From a bacterium HR17 (GTDB lineage: Bacteria > Armatimonadota > Fervidibacteria > Fervidibacterales > Fervidibacteraceae): a stretch of 64,000 nucleotides of DNA. Made by a program: the position numbers and the translations under genes. The notes beneath the pieces are model-generated. The model did no database searches and was not told the DNA's origin. It saw nothing but the letters and a program-made list of their open reading frames with translations. Positions 1-9,588 of the stretch are shown here, one piece after another. The DNA lies in assembly GCA_002898575.1 (NCBI GenBank), contig BEHT01000005.1:35815-99814 (forward strand). The letters are read 5' to 3'. Position 1 is the stretch's first letter; every line of letters begins with the position of its first letter.

Positions 1-1
1 C

Positions 2-91
2 TACAGCACTTCAGGACAAATCACGGGCGATTTAGGGCAGGTGGTGGGTTATGGCGCCGCCGCTTTGATGTGTTCGGCACGGCACTCTTGA
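2..91 (+). CDS. Possible 3' end of a gene cut by the window edge
   Basis: One frame is open from the window edge to a TGA at 89-91 and reads as about 29 Gly/Ala-rich residues (ending CSARHS). Another frame stops at 33-35, so I cannot tell which, if either, is the true tail of an upstream gene. The next gene starts 18 bases downstream with its own ribosome binding site. No function can be given. Confidence 0.2.
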   Translation, partial: YSTSGQITGDLGQVVGYGAAALMCSARHS

Positions 92-109
92 CTTTTGGAG
101 GGATTTGCG

Positions 110-949
110 ATGCACTGGCTTAAATGGATTGCTGTGGTCGCGTTGGCGGGCGTCTTGGCAGGATGTGGACGCTTGCAGACCGATCAGACGACGGAGCGAC
201 CGTCCCGCCCGCGCCGTCAATTGGTTGCGGCGCAGGCAACACCGCCGCGACCTGCGGCGACGGTGCCGGGCGCACCGAGCGCGCCGAGCGCTCCTGCGCC
301 AGCCCAATCACCTGCAACTCCCGTAACGGCATCTACAGCATCGCCATCGGTGCCCCCCTCCCCGCAGGTGCCAGCAGCCACTTCGGCACCCGCCGTTGAA
401 GGCAAGTCGGCGGCACCGACCCCACCGTCAAAGCCTTTTTCGCTGGCGGATGAAGCCCGTAGCCTCCGCGCCGGTCTGGAATCGCTGCGGTCACAGTTTG
501 ACCAGTTAGCGCCTGAGGAAATCCGAACGCGGCTGTTGTTGGCGGCGCAGAGTTTGAGTGAGATTGAAACCCGCTCCCCTGCGTTGGTGCTTTGGCGGAC
601 GGCGTTACGGCTGGAAGCCTTGCACAAGGGTGCGACGCCGGATGTCGCCGTCGCTAAAGCGTGGCTAATGCGGGCGCGCCAATGGGTTGCAGAGGAAGGC
701 ACCGGTTTAACTGCGCTGCAGAGCGCTGAGAAAGCCTTAACCGCCAACCGATGGACAGACGCCGTTGCCGCTCTGCGTGAGGCAGCGGAGCGGCTCAACG
801 CCACCGACCAACTGAACGCCTTAGCCCAAACGCGTGCCAGCCTGTTGAGCGCACTGGAAGCGATGGAGCGACATAAACCTGCTGTCGCGCGGGCAGAGGT
901 CAGTGAGAGCCTGAAAGGCATAGACCGCTTTCTGGCGGCGATTCCGTGA
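110..949 (+). CDS. Predicted lipoprotein, Pro/Ala-rich linker and helical domain
   Basis: A 279-residue predicted lipoprotein of unknown function. It opens MHWLKW, followed by a short hydrophobic stretch and the lipobox LAGC, so it should be lipidated on a Cys near residue 19. Residues from about 25 to 105 are a low-complexity Pro/Ala/Ser linker. The rest (about 110-279) is Ala/Leu/Arg-rich and probably helical, with spacing reminiscent of TPR-like hairpins. The ATG at 110 is chosen because GGAGGG at 97-102 lies 7 bases upstream. A TTG at 95 in the same frame overlaps that site and is unlikely. It precedes a sigma factor gene on the same strand by about 130 bases. I do not recognise a named family. 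Confidence 0.75.
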   Translation: MHWLKWIAVVALAGVLAGCGRLQTDQTTERPSRPRRQLVAAQATPPRPAATVPGAPSAPSAPAPAQSPATPVTASTASPSVPPSPQVPAATSAPAVEGKSAAPTPPSKPFSLADEARSLRAGLESLRSQFDQLAPEEIRTRLLLAAQSLSEIETRSPALVLWRTALRLEALHKGATPDVAVAKAWLMRARQWVAEEGTGLTALQSAEKALTANRWTDAVAALREAAERLNATDQLNALAQTRASLLSALEAMERHKPAVARAEVSESLKGIDRFLAAIP

Positions 950-1080
950 CCTCACCGTAAATTTGCGCTCCATCAAAACCTTTCAGGCAACGCAGTCTTA
1001 ACCTTGATGAACGGAAACATGTGGGTTCGGTGATTGCCTGCTGAACCCCTGCGGCTGGCGTTTCGGAGGTGACGACACCG

Positions 1081-1611
1081 GTGAGCGCTGCACCGTTGCA
1101 GACGGTAGAGGAAGCCCGTCCGCGCCTTTATGATTTGGCGGCGCGCCTGACTGCCGACCGCGAATTGCGAGAGGATTTAGTCAGCGAGATGACCCTGTTT
1201 TTGCTGGAACGGTGGAAAGAGTTGAGCGACAAGCCCGACGCTTATATCTTCCGCGCCTGCTACCGTCACGCCATTGATGTCCTGCGACGGGGCAAAAGCG
1301 TGGACAGTAAGCAGCGCAACGGCGTCATCGTGGAAAGTCTTTGTGCGTTGTGCGAACGGTTGGGAGTTGACGAATGTCTTCTCGCCTGCTCGTTGAACGG
1401 GAATGACGACCCTGAAGCCATCGTGACCGCGCGCTGTTTGATGCGCGAACTGTTGGCGCGTTTGACCCCGACACAGCGAGAGGTGTTGCTGTTGTTGATG
1501 GAGGGTTACCGTCCCGCAGAAATCGCCGCAAAACGGGGCGTGTCCAAGCCGACTGTGACGAAATGCTTGCGGGTCATCCAGCGCACCCTCGCCGAATTGC
1601 GCAACGCGTGA
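1081..1611 (+). CDS. RNA polymerase sigma factor, ECF/sigma-70-like
   Basis: A 176-residue sigma-70-family factor that would direct RNA polymerase to a subset of promoters. The N-terminal half resembles region 2 (ELREDLVSEMTLFLLERW, then YIFRACYRHAIDVLRR). The C-terminal half is a region-4 helix-turn-helix (LTPTQREVLLLLMEGY, then EIAAKRGVSKPTVTKCLRV). Start choice: GGAGGTGA at 1065-1072 lies 8 bases before GTG 1081, whereas the GTG at 1069 falls inside that ribosome binding site. No anti-sigma gene is adjacent; the upstream neighbour is a lipoprotein and the downstream one is convergent. The linker between regions 2 and 4 is rather long and Cys-containing. Its regulon is unknown. Confidence 0.82.
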   Translation: MSAAPLQTVEEARPRLYDLAARLTADRELREDLVSEMTLFLLERWKELSDKPDAYIFRACYRHAIDVLRRGKSVDSKQRNGVIVESLCALCERLGVDECLLACSLNGNDDPEAIVTARCLMRELLARLTPTQREVLLLLMEGYRPAEIAAKRGVSKPTVTKCLRVIQRTLAELRNA

Positions 1612-1659
1612 CCACTTCAAGCCCACGCAGTAACGACTGCAGTGCCCCCTCGCTTTTGG

Positions 1660-3660
1660 TCACTTGGTCGCGTTCAGGCGCAGAGTGCCGCGCCACCATT
1701 CCACAGTTTTCCCCATCGCTTGTCCCAACGGGCGTAACGGGAGAAAAGTGCGGTTGCCCAGCAAAAATGGAGCGATACTGAGCGGCACTGCCTCACCGTT
1801 TACCTGTAACGCAGCATGTCCGATGGTCGCCGCGATGTGCCGTGGACCCAAAACGGCTATCGCCTGTTTGCGCGTGTTGTCCCAATCGACGCTACCGCCG
1901 CTGGCTTCCACCACAGCCCGCAACGGTCCGACGACGGTGTCGTTGCGAATGAACGCCGGCAGCGGGCTCTGGACGAGCCGTCCGTCTACCCAAACTTTGA
2001 CCGGTCGGGCAGGCACCCACAGCCGCTGTCCGATCCGCAGGGGCGCGTCAACCGGCAACTCGTTGGCGGACGCCAACGCATGGACATCCACGCCGAACCG
2101 TTCCGCCAAATCCTTCAATGTGTCGCCAGCGATAACCGTGTAGCGAAATCCGTGCAATGGCTGCAGTGCGGGTTGAACCGAGGTTGAGTTGGACGCCGAC
2201 CGTTGGGGAAAAGCGACCCGAGGTGGCATCGGATGGGGTAAAACGCGCTCGGGTTCTGGCGCTTGCGCCGCTATCCCTGCCTCCCTCTGCGTTGGCAAGA
2301 CAGCGCGCCCGACAACTGAGGAGGCGACGACGGGTTGCAAAGTCCGCTGTTGTTCGTTGAAAGCAACGACCGGTGCAGGAAGAACCGGCACTGCCGTTTG
2401 TTCAGGTGTTAGCTGCTTCGGCAGCGTCGTGGCTACCGTTGGCGAAGAAGAGAAAGTCGGCACCGAGCGAGATATAGCCAACGCGTTAGCGACTTTCGGG
2501 ACGGCGTTGAGGGGAGCAGTTGAGAAACCAACCTGTCGGCTAAGTGCGAAAGGTTCTTCTTGAGGAGTGGGGAACTGCAACGGGCTGCGCGCGGTGACCG
2601 ACGGCGTCGCCCGCTGAGGTTGAGCGACTTCCGTGCTGGAGAGCGCCGATGGAGAACGGACGGGCACCGAAGACGGTGTGACCGACGCGTCAACGAAACG
2701 CAGAGGCCATCGCGTTGCCGACGGCACAGCCACTGTCGGCGCACCGCTATCAAAACGCGTCGGGTAGGGGGTTAGAAGGACGCACAGCGGGGCAATCGGG
2801 ACTGACGGCACCATCAGCCGATGCGCACCGGTAAGGACCGCCAAACCTGTCCCTAATGTGGCACCGCCACGCGGGGGTGGCGCTGGAGCCACTTGGGATA
2901 ACACGGGTTGGGCGACGCGATTTTGAACGACGACCAACACTTCGTTGGAAAAAATGCGGTGCTTGTCTTCGTTCAAGACCCACGCCTGCAGCAAATAAAC
3001 GCCGTCGGGAAACAGCGGTTCGCCTGTCTGCGGGTGAGTGCTGGTCGTGTCCCAAGCGACTTGCACTTCCACTTGTTGACCGTGCAGCGTGCCCGTGTAG
3101 ATGGACTGGTCTCGCGCCGTGGCTTGTTCGCGCGCCCGCACGACCAAGCCCCGCAACCCTTTCTCGTCACGGGCACGGACGAAAATCATCACTTTACCCC
3201 GCACCAATTCGCCGCTGCGCGGTTGCAGGATTTCCACTTGAGCGGGGCGTTCTCCGCGCCCTTTCACTAGCGTCAGCGTTCCACTGCCCTCGCGCCCTTT
3301 GGCGTCCACAGCGCGAACGGTGATCGTGTAAATGGCGTCTGGAAATTGGCGCACACCGCGCCAAACCATGGTCAGTTCCACTTGCGGGGCAGGGGGGTCA
3401 ATGGGAATAGGGTCGTTGCCTGGGTGTCCGTTCACAAACGGTTGGTAACGCATTAGGTTGACGCCGTCGGGGCTGACGAGGCGAAACCGAATGGTGACCG
3501 TCTCCGCATCGGCAGGAATGACCGTACCGTCTTGGGGTTCCAAAAAAGAGACAACAGGGGCTCCCGGCGCTTGCGCTTGTCCTAAACTCCCTACCAACGC
3601 ACATACTGCGCTCACTAACCAGCGACGCACCACACAAGCCCATCGGTCGTCCCGCCACAT
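1660..3660 (-). CDS. Secreted LysM and copper-amine-oxidase-N-like domain protein
   Basis: A 666-residue exported protein probably anchored to peptidoglycan. Residues 1-30 are a basic then hydrophobic signal peptide ending near GQAQA. Residues about 35-250 contain two Ig/fibronectin-like stretches (VSFLEPQDGTVIPAD; QVEILQPRSGELVRG). Residues about 255-500 are a Ser/Pro/Val-rich linker. A LysM domain follows at about 505-552 (YTVIAGDTLKDLAERFGV ... IGQRLWVP). The C-terminal 114 residues match the copper amine oxidase N-terminal-like fold (VWVDGRLV, NRTFLPLRPLGQAMG, VEWW), a non-catalytic module common in Firmicutes and Armatimonadota surface proteins. ATG 3660 is chosen for GAGGAGG 8 bases upstream; the open frame extends to 3744 without support. 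It is convergent with the sigma factor gene. Confidence 0.8.
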   Translation of the reverse strand: MWRDDRWACVVRRWLVSAVCALVGSLGQAQAPGAPVVSFLEPQDGTVIPADAETVTIRFRLVSPDGVNLMRYQPFVNGHPGNDPIPIDPPAPQVELTMVWRGVRQFPDAIYTITVRAVDAKGREGSGTLTLVKGRGERPAQVEILQPRSGELVRGKVMIFVRARDEKGLRGLVVRAREQATARDQSIYTGTLHGQQVEVQVAWDTTSTHPQTGEPLFPDGVYLLQAWVLNEDKHRIFSNEVLVVVQNRVAQPVLSQVAPAPPPRGGATLGTGLAVLTGAHRLMVPSVPIAPLCVLLTPYPTRFDSGAPTVAVPSATRWPLRFVDASVTPSSVPVRSPSALSSTEVAQPQRATPSVTARSPLQFPTPQEEPFALSRQVGFSTAPLNAVPKVANALAISRSVPTFSSSPTVATTLPKQLTPEQTAVPVLPAPVVAFNEQQRTLQPVVASSVVGRAVLPTQREAGIAAQAPEPERVLPHPMPPRVAFPQRSASNSTSVQPALQPLHGFRYTVIAGDTLKDLAERFGVDVHALASANELPVDAPLRIGQRLWVPARPVKVWVDGRLVQSPLPAFIRNDTVVGPLRAVVEASGGSVDWDNTRKQAIAVLGPRHIAATIGHAALQVNGEAVPLSIAPFLLGNRTFLPLRPLGQAMGKTVEWWRGTLRLNATK

Positions 3661-3885
3661 AACGCTCGCCTCCTCAATCGTCAACCGGTGACCAACCAGT
3701 TTATGCCACATTAGGGAGACATTGTAAACGGTGCCCGTTGACAAAACACCGCCGCTGCGTCAAAATGTCAGGCGCAAGGAGGGATCGCAAATGGAAGCGG
3801 CGATAGGTGTGGTAGTGCCTAAATGCAACGGTCGTGCTACCCTGCGTGCTTTTGACTTTGTGCCTTTCGTCGGCACCTTGTATTT

Positions 3886-3911
3886 TTGGCGCCGGTAGGC
3901 ACCGGCGCCAA
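3886..3911. repeat. Perfect 11-bp inverted repeat upstream of aroF
   Basis: TTGGCGCCGGT at 3886-3896 and ACCGGCGCCAA at 3901-3911 form a perfect stem with a 4-base loop, 110 bases before the aroF start. No T-run follows on the plus strand. Five A residues precede it on the plus strand, so on the minus strand it is followed by a short A/T tract but lies upstream of the minus-strand gene. It could be an attenuator-like element, an operator or a stray hairpin repeat. It is not one of the two repeat families described elsewhere. Confidence 0.55.
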
Positions 3912-4023
3912 CCCCTCACGATGACCCCACACGATTAAACCATCATGACGCAACTCTTGTCAAGTCGTTATGTGACTTTGTCCGTCAAAATTCCCCCAAG
4001 CCTGAAACGGAGGTGCAGTGCAT

Positions 4024-5097
<1,074 letters not shown>

Positions 5098-5107
5098 GAG
5101 CGGCCGA

Positions 5108-5123
5108 TGTTTCATGTGAAACA
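5108..5123 (+). promoter_or_regulatory. parS-like site 2 (between aroF and topA)
   Basis: TGTTTCATGTGAAACA, 22 bases after site 1 and in opposite orientation. It lies just after the aroF stop and about 155 bases before topA. It differs by one central base from the ParB/parS consensus. Confidence 0.68.
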
Positions 5124-5277
5124 TTACAGCGCTGCGGTCGGCAAGCCCCACCGACCGCGGCGCTGTTTTTCGCTGGCGTGCGTCAAAATAGCCCGTGCTC
5201 GGACCGCAGTGACTTTTAAAGGCGAGCCTCTCGCTTGAGGCAGCACCCTCCGTTCGTCTGCAGGAGGTGAAAAAAGC

Positions 5278-7743
5278 GTGGCACGGTCCCGATCGTCCCG
5301 AGGGGACAAACGGTCTGAAGGCGCAAAAAAGGCGCAAAAAGCGGCAAAAGCGCCGCAGCGCCGCTCCGCCCCAAAATTGATCATCGTGGAATCGCCGGCA
5401 AAAGCGCGAACCATTCAGCAAATCGTCGGAAAAGAGTTCGCCGTGGAGAGCACGATGGGGCATATCATGGACCTGCCCGAACGCAAATTCGGCGTGGATG
5501 TGGATAACGGCTTTGAGCCTGAGTATGTCGTCCGCCCGCAACGGAAAGAGGTCATCAAACGGCTGCGGGAGGTCGCGCGCCAAGCCGAGGAGATTTTCTT
5601 GGCTTCCGACCCCGACCGCGAGGGAGAAGCCATTGCGTGGCATGTCGCCCAGGTCGTCCGCCGTCCCGATGCCAAGCGCATTGAATTTCACGAAATCACA
5701 AAGCCCGCTGTTTTAAGAGCCCTTGAGCACCCTCGCACGATTGACGAGAACCTCGTCAACGCTCAACAAGCCCGCCGTGTCTTAGACCGCATCTTCGGTT
5801 ACACCCTCAGCCCTTTGCTCTGGCAAAAGGTCAAAAGAAACCTTTCTGCCGGTCGCGTCCAATCAGTCGCGTTGCGCTTGGTCGTGGAGCGCGAGCGAGA
5901 AATCCAAACCTTCATCCCGCAGGAATATTGGACGATCACCGCCACCCTGACGCCTCAAGACGAGGAGGCACCGTTCACCGCGCGCCTCATTCAAATCGGC
6001 GACCGCAAAGTCACGACGCCCGAACGGACAGAAGATGCATCGGACGAGAATGTCGACCGCGCTACAACGGCTGTGGAAGACGATAAAGCCATCGTCATCC
6101 AGAACCAAACCCACGCGCAGATGGTGGTCGCTTTGTTGGAGACGGCGCGTTACGCCGTTCAACGCGTGGCGCGGGGCGAACGCAAGCGAACGCCACCACC
6201 GCCTTTTATCACTTCCACCTTGCAGCAAGTAGCGTCCCGACGGCTGGGGTTTTCACCGACGCGCACCATGCGCGTCGCGCAACAACTTTACGAGGGCGTG
6301 GATTTGGGTAATGAGGGCACTGTGGGGTTGATCACTTACATGCGCACCGATTCGCCCCGCGTCTCTGATGTCGCCCAAGAGCAGGCGCGGGAGTTCATCC
6401 GCCAACATTTTGGGGAGAGTTTTCTACCGACCAAACCCCGCCAATACAAAGCCCGCAAATCGGCGCAAGAAGCCCACGAAGCCATTCGCCCGACTTCCGT
6501 GTTTCGCACGCCGGAGCAGGTGCGCCCTTACTTGGACGATGACCAATTTGCCCTCTACGCCTTAATTTGGCGGCGTTTTGTCGCCAGTCAAATGGCGGAC
6601 GCTCTCTATGACACCCTCACCGTGGAAGTGGCTGCCCACGCGCAAAGCCCTACAGTCGCCGACGATTGCCCCAAATGGTTGCAGGGTGTGACGGACTTCC
6701 TATTGCGGGCAACGGGGCAGGCGCTGCGTTTTGCAGGGTGGTTAGCGGTTTACGGCAGCGACGAGGACGACTCGGAGGCAGAAGGAATCAACATCCCTGA
6801 CCTTGAAGAAGGGGAACTGCTGCGCTTATTGGCGCTGACGCCACAACAGCATTTCACTAAGCCACCAGCCCGCTACACGCAGGCGACTTTGGTTAAAGCC
6901 TTAGAGGAATTAGGCATCGGGCGTCCGTCCACTTACGCCCCGACAGTGGACACGATTCTCAAGCGCGGCTATGTTGCCTTGCAGGGCAAACAACTGGTCC
7001 CGACCCCGTTAGGTGTTCTCGTCTGCGATCGTTTGGTGCAATTCTTCCCGAACTTGCTAAGCGTCGGGTTCACGGCACAAATGGAGGAGCGATTGGACGA
7101 AGTGGAAGAGGGCAAACGCGATTGGCGGGAGACAGTGCGTTACTTTTACGAACCCTTCAAAGAAGCCTTGGAGCACGCCCAACAGCACATGGATCGGGCA
7201 GGTGACGCCCCGACGGACCAAAAATGCCCTTTGTGTGGGGCTACCATGCACCTTAAAGTCTCGGCATACGGACCGTTTCTTGCGTGCGCGCGCTACCCAG
7301 AATGCCGAGCGCTCCTCCCGTTAGAGGAGGGCGCGACAAAAACTTGTCCGCGCTGTGGGGGTGTCATGGTGCGGCGCGGCAACAACCAAGGGCATTATTT
7401 CGTCTGCTTGCGTTACCCCGATTGCCCCTCAGTAGAAGCCGGCGACGGTTTCGCTTTGGTCAATTGCCCAGAATGTTCCGAAGGGGTCTTGCTACCCAAG
7501 ACAGTGCGCAAGGGGCGGATGAAGGGGCGTGTCTTTTTCAGTTGTTCACGCTATCCCCAATGTCAGTTCGCCACTTGGGACCGTCCAACCGAACGCCCAT
7601 GCCCCCACTGTGGCAGCCCGCTTGCCGAACGGCGCAGCCGAAACGGCGCTACGACCCTTGTCTGCTTGCGCCCTGATTGCGACTTCGTTCAGGACACCGA
7701 AATTGTAACGCACCAAACGCGAGAGTCGCCGTCCGAACCATAA
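5278..7743 (+). CDS. topA: DNA topoisomerase I with four C-terminal zinc ribbons
   Basis: An 821-residue type IA topoisomerase that relaxes negative supercoils by single-strand passage. Residues 1-32 are a basic extension (RSRSSRGDKRSEGAKKAQK). The Toprim domain starts at about 33 (LIIVESPAKA, Glu39; SDPDREGEAIAWH, Asp111/Asp113). The active-site Tyr is about residue 354 in GLITYMRTDSPR. The C-terminus carries four Cys4 ribbons: C650/653/670/676, C690/693/710/716, C730/733/756/762 and C775/778/796/801. An acidic loop near 248-270 is an insertion of unclear role. GTG 5278 is preceded by AGGAGGTGA at 5262-5270. The gene is bracketed by two parS-like sites on each side and is convergent with the epimerase. 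Confidence 0.96.
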   Translation: MARSRSSRGDKRSEGAKKAQKAAKAPQRRSAPKLIIVESPAKARTIQQIVGKEFAVESTMGHIMDLPERKFGVDVDNGFEPEYVVRPQRKEVIKRLREVARQAEEIFLASDPDREGEAIAWHVAQVVRRPDAKRIEFHEITKPAVLRALEHPRTIDENLVNAQQARRVLDRIFGYTLSPLLWQKVKRNLSAGRVQSVALRLVVEREREIQTFIPQEYWTITATLTPQDEEAPFTARLIQIGDRKVTTPERTEDASDENVDRATTAVEDDKAIVIQNQTHAQMVVALLETARYAVQRVARGERKRTPPPPFITSTLQQVASRRLGFSPTRTMRVAQQLYEGVDLGNEGTVGLITYMRTDSPRVSDVAQEQAREFIRQHFGESFLPTKPRQYKARKSAQEAHEAIRPTSVFRTPEQVRPYLDDDQFALYALIWRRFVASQMADALYDTLTVEVAAHAQSPTVADDCPKWLQGVTDFLLRATGQALRFAGWLAVYGSDEDDSEAEGINIPDLEEGELLRLLALTPQQHFTKPPARYTQATLVKALEELGIGRPSTYAPTVDTILKRGYVALQGKQLVPTPLGVLVCDRLVQFFPNLLSVGFTAQMEERLDEVEEGKRDWRETVRYFYEPFKEALEHAQQHMDRAGDAPTDQKCPLCGATMHLKVSAYGPFLACARYPECRALLPLEEGATKTCPRCGGVMVRRGNNQGHYFVCLRYPDCPSVEAGDGFALVNCPECSEGVLLPKTVRKGRMKGRVFFSCSRYPQCQFATWDRPTERPCPHCGSPLAERRSRNGATTLVCLRPDCDFVQDTEIVTHQTRESPSEP

Positions 7744-7756
7744 CTGAGCCTCGGCA

Positions 7757-7772
7757 TGTTTCATGTGAAACA
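7757..7772 (+). promoter_or_regulatory. parS-like site 3 (after topA)
   Basis: TGTTTCATGTGAAACA, identical to site 2, 14 bases after the topA stop codon and in the convergent gap with the epimerase gene. A promoter operator is unlikely here because no gene starts in this gap. Confidence 0.68.
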
Positions 7773-7800
7773 CTGCCGCGTCCTGCCCGCCCGACCGCAC

Positions 7801-7816
7801 TGTTTCATGTGAAACA
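7801..7816 (+). promoter_or_regulatory. parS-like site 4 (after topA)
   Basis: TGTTTCATGTGAAACA, identical to sites 2 and 3, 28 bases beyond site 3 and 10 bases before the 3' end of the epimerase gene. Sites 3 and 4 mirror the closely spaced pair on the other side of topA. Confidence 0.68.
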
Positions 7817-7825
7817 ATGCAACGG

Positions 7826-8815
7826 TTATGAAGACAGGACCGACGCTTTGTCCAAGCGGGCGCGTTCGTAGTCAATGACGCGGCGCAGGATTTCGTCCAG
7901 CGAGACAGACGGTGCGAATCCGATCGCTTGGCACAGTTTGGAAATATCGGGCACGCGGTAGCGGATGTCTTCAAAGTCGGGTCCGTAGGCTTGGTCGTAG
8001 GGCACATAGACGATTTCTGAGGGGCTTCCAGTCATTTCCTTGACCTTTCGCGCCAGTTCCTCTATGGTGATGGGCTCATCGTTGCCGACATTAAAAACCT
8101 CGCCTTCCAGCCCCGGCGTCTCCATTAGCCCGATGAGGGCTCGCACCGTGTCGCCGACATAGCAGAAACTGCGCACTTGCTTGCCGTCACCGTAAACGGT
8201 GATGGGATCGCCCTTGAGGGCTTGCCGAACAAAGCGCGGAATGACCATACCGTAGGCAGGGCTCTGACGAGGACCAACCGTGTTGAACAACCGCGCGATC
8301 ACAACCGGCAGCCCTTTCTGGCGCCAATACGCCCGCGCTAAGTATTCGTCCAACGCCTTGGAACACGCATAGCCCCATCGGAGAGCAACGCCCAGCGTGA
8401 TGTCGTCGGTTTCACTGAATTTCGTGCCGTTGTGCGTGTCCTTGCCGTAAACCTCCGAGGTAGACGCCACGAGCACCTTGCAGCCCAACCGCAGCGCCCA
8501 GCGGAGGACTGTCTCCGTGCCCCGCACATTCGTTTCCAATGTGTGTAACGGGTCATCCACGACCAATTTAACGCCGACCGCTGCCGCCAAGTGGTAAACC
8601 TTGCGGCACCGCTTCATCGCTTCGGCTAAGACCGGCTCATCCAACACACTTCCTTCCACGAAATGGAAGCGCGGGTTGTCAAATAGGTGCCAGATGTTTT
8701 GCAAATTGCCCGTGGACAAATTGTCCAACACCCACACTTCCTCATCGCGTTCCAGCAAGGCTTCCACCAAGTGCGAGCCGATAAAACCGGCACCGCCGGT
8801 CACCAAAACTGACAT
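7826..8815 (-). CDS. NAD-dependent sugar-nucleotide epimerase/dehydratase
   Basis: A 329-residue extended short-chain dehydrogenase acting on nucleotide sugars. The N-terminal Rossmann motif is TGGAGFIGSH (about residues 6-15). The catalytic Tyr149-x3-Lys153 is in YACSKALDEY and the conserved Ser/Thr is in VASTSEVYG. The NTVGPRQSPAYGMVIPRF and VYGDGKQVRSFCYVGD segments resemble UDP-glucose/GDP-mannose epimerases and UDP-xylose synthase-like enzymes; the exact substrate cannot be fixed. The start ATG 8815 has AAAGGAGGGA 8 bases upstream. It may supply sugars for the exopolysaccharide cluster at 15-28 kb, but it is unlinked from it and sits next to repeat DNA. Confidence 0.88.
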   Translation of the reverse strand: MSVLVTGGAGFIGSHLVEALLERDEEVWVLDNLSTGNLQNIWHLFDNPRFHFVEGSVLDEPVLAEAMKRCRKVYHLAAAVGVKLVVDDPLHTLETNVRGTETVLRWALRLGCKVLVASTSEVYGKDTHNGTKFSETDDITLGVALRWGYACSKALDEYLARAYWRQKGLPVVIARLFNTVGPRQSPAYGMVIPRFVRQALKGDPITVYGDGKQVRSFCYVGDTVRALIGLMETPGLEGEVFNVGNDEPITIEELARKVKEMTGSPSEIVYVPYDQAYGPDFEDIRYRVPDISKLCQAIGFAPSVSLDEILRRVIDYERARLDKASVLSS

Positions 8816-8899
8816 ACCTCCGTCCCTCCTTTAAGGAGTGTTTATCGTTTGAGACCACCAAATCCGTATCCTCGCCCCTTGGGTGGACGACAATAAATC

Positions 8900-9059
8900 G
8901 GTAGCGTCCCCCCTCGTAGGCGACGATCGTTAAACGACCGTCGGGGACAAGCCCCGAGGCTACCGAAATGACCTTCAACCGTAGCGTCGTTCCTTGCAGG
9001 TGACGATAGTCAAACGACCCTCCGAATGTTTGGCGGCTCAGGAGAGCCGCCCTCCGAGA
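8900..9059. repeat. Family B repeat and a B/A hybrid
   Basis: 8900-8964 is a family B unit: outer arms GGTAGCGTC and a mutated GAGGCTACC enclose inner hairpins. 8983-9020 is a second, truncated B unit (GTAGCGTCG ... AACGACC) that runs straight into a half family A unit at 9024-9059, ending GAGCCGCCCTCCGA. The abrupt junction suggests recombination or insertion of one family into the other. Confidence 0.8.
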
Positions 9060-9072
9060 GTCATCCCGTTTT

Positions 9073-9187
9073 TCGTTCGGCGGGCGTATCTCCCGATGCG
9101 CCGATTGATTAAAACCTAATGGTAGCGTCGGGGTTTATCCCCGACGGTCGTTTGAAACGGCCGTCGCCCATAAAGGACGACGCTACC
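9073..9187 (+). repeat. Composite half-A plus full family B repeat
   Basis: A half family A hairpin (GGCGTATC / GATGCGCC, 9077-9100) is joined by the linker GATTGATTAAAACCTAAT to a B unit at 9121-9187 (outer arms GGTAGCGTC / GACGCTACC). The same composite, in inverted orientation and with nearly the same linker, is present at 63731-63839. Confidence 0.8.
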
Positions 9188-9211
9188 GAGAGCTACCTTG
9201 TTGTTTGCCGT

Positions 9212-9348
9212 TCGGAGGGCGCGTCTCCTGACGCACCGATATTTGGCGGCTCAAGAGAGCCGCCCTCCGAGAGTCACCTTGTTTGTCGCTCGGAGGGCGC
9301 ATCTCCCGATGCGCCGATGTTTGGTGGCTCAAGAGAGCCGCCCTCCGA
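9212..9348 (+). repeat. Two family A repeats
   Basis: Units at 9212-9270 and 9290-9348, each 59 bp: outer arms TCGGAGG/CCTCCGA, hairpin 1 (arm GCGCGTC or GCGCATC), a linker such as CGATGTTTG, and hairpin 2 (GCGGCTC / GAGCCGC). No promoter or gene is evident in the surrounding 8816-9588 stretch, which consists almost entirely of these repeats. Confidence 0.85.
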
Positions 9349-9402
9349 ACGAACCCAATGATTTGCACATTTTGCGATGGTGGTTTTTTTCGACCTCAAT
9401 AC

Positions 9403-9549
9403 GGTAGCGTCGCCCCTTGTGAGCGACGGTCGGTCGCATCCGTCGGTGGACAAAACCCGACGCTACTGCAATGGCTCCCCAATCTGCAGCGCGCCCCTCG
9501 GGGGTGACGGCACTTTGAACGACCGTCGGGGACAAGCCCCGACGCTACC
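9403..9549 (+). repeat. Two family B repeats
   Basis: 9403-9467 begins GGTAGCGTCG and ends CGACGCTACT. 9488-9549 lacks part of its left arm but keeps CGACCGTCGGGGACAAGC and the right arm GACGCTACC. They fill the gap before the 3' end of the phosphoglycosyltransferase gene. Confidence 0.78.
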
Positions 9550-9588
9550 GAATAGTGGCAATGGTGGTCATCCTATTCTTCGCCGTCT

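Noticed and set aside
1069..1080. GTG 1069 as the sigma factor start
   Set aside because: It lies inside GGAGGTGA, which fits as the ribosome binding site for GTG 1081; the same logic applies to gltX (37851 versus 37839).
9119..9361. Open frames through repeat DNA at 9119-9361, 12756-13382, 14030-14368 and 28584-29019
   Set aside because: Their peptides are translations of the A and B repeats (GGSPEPPN, ASGDAPSE), repeat in several frames and both strands, and lack ribosome binding sites.
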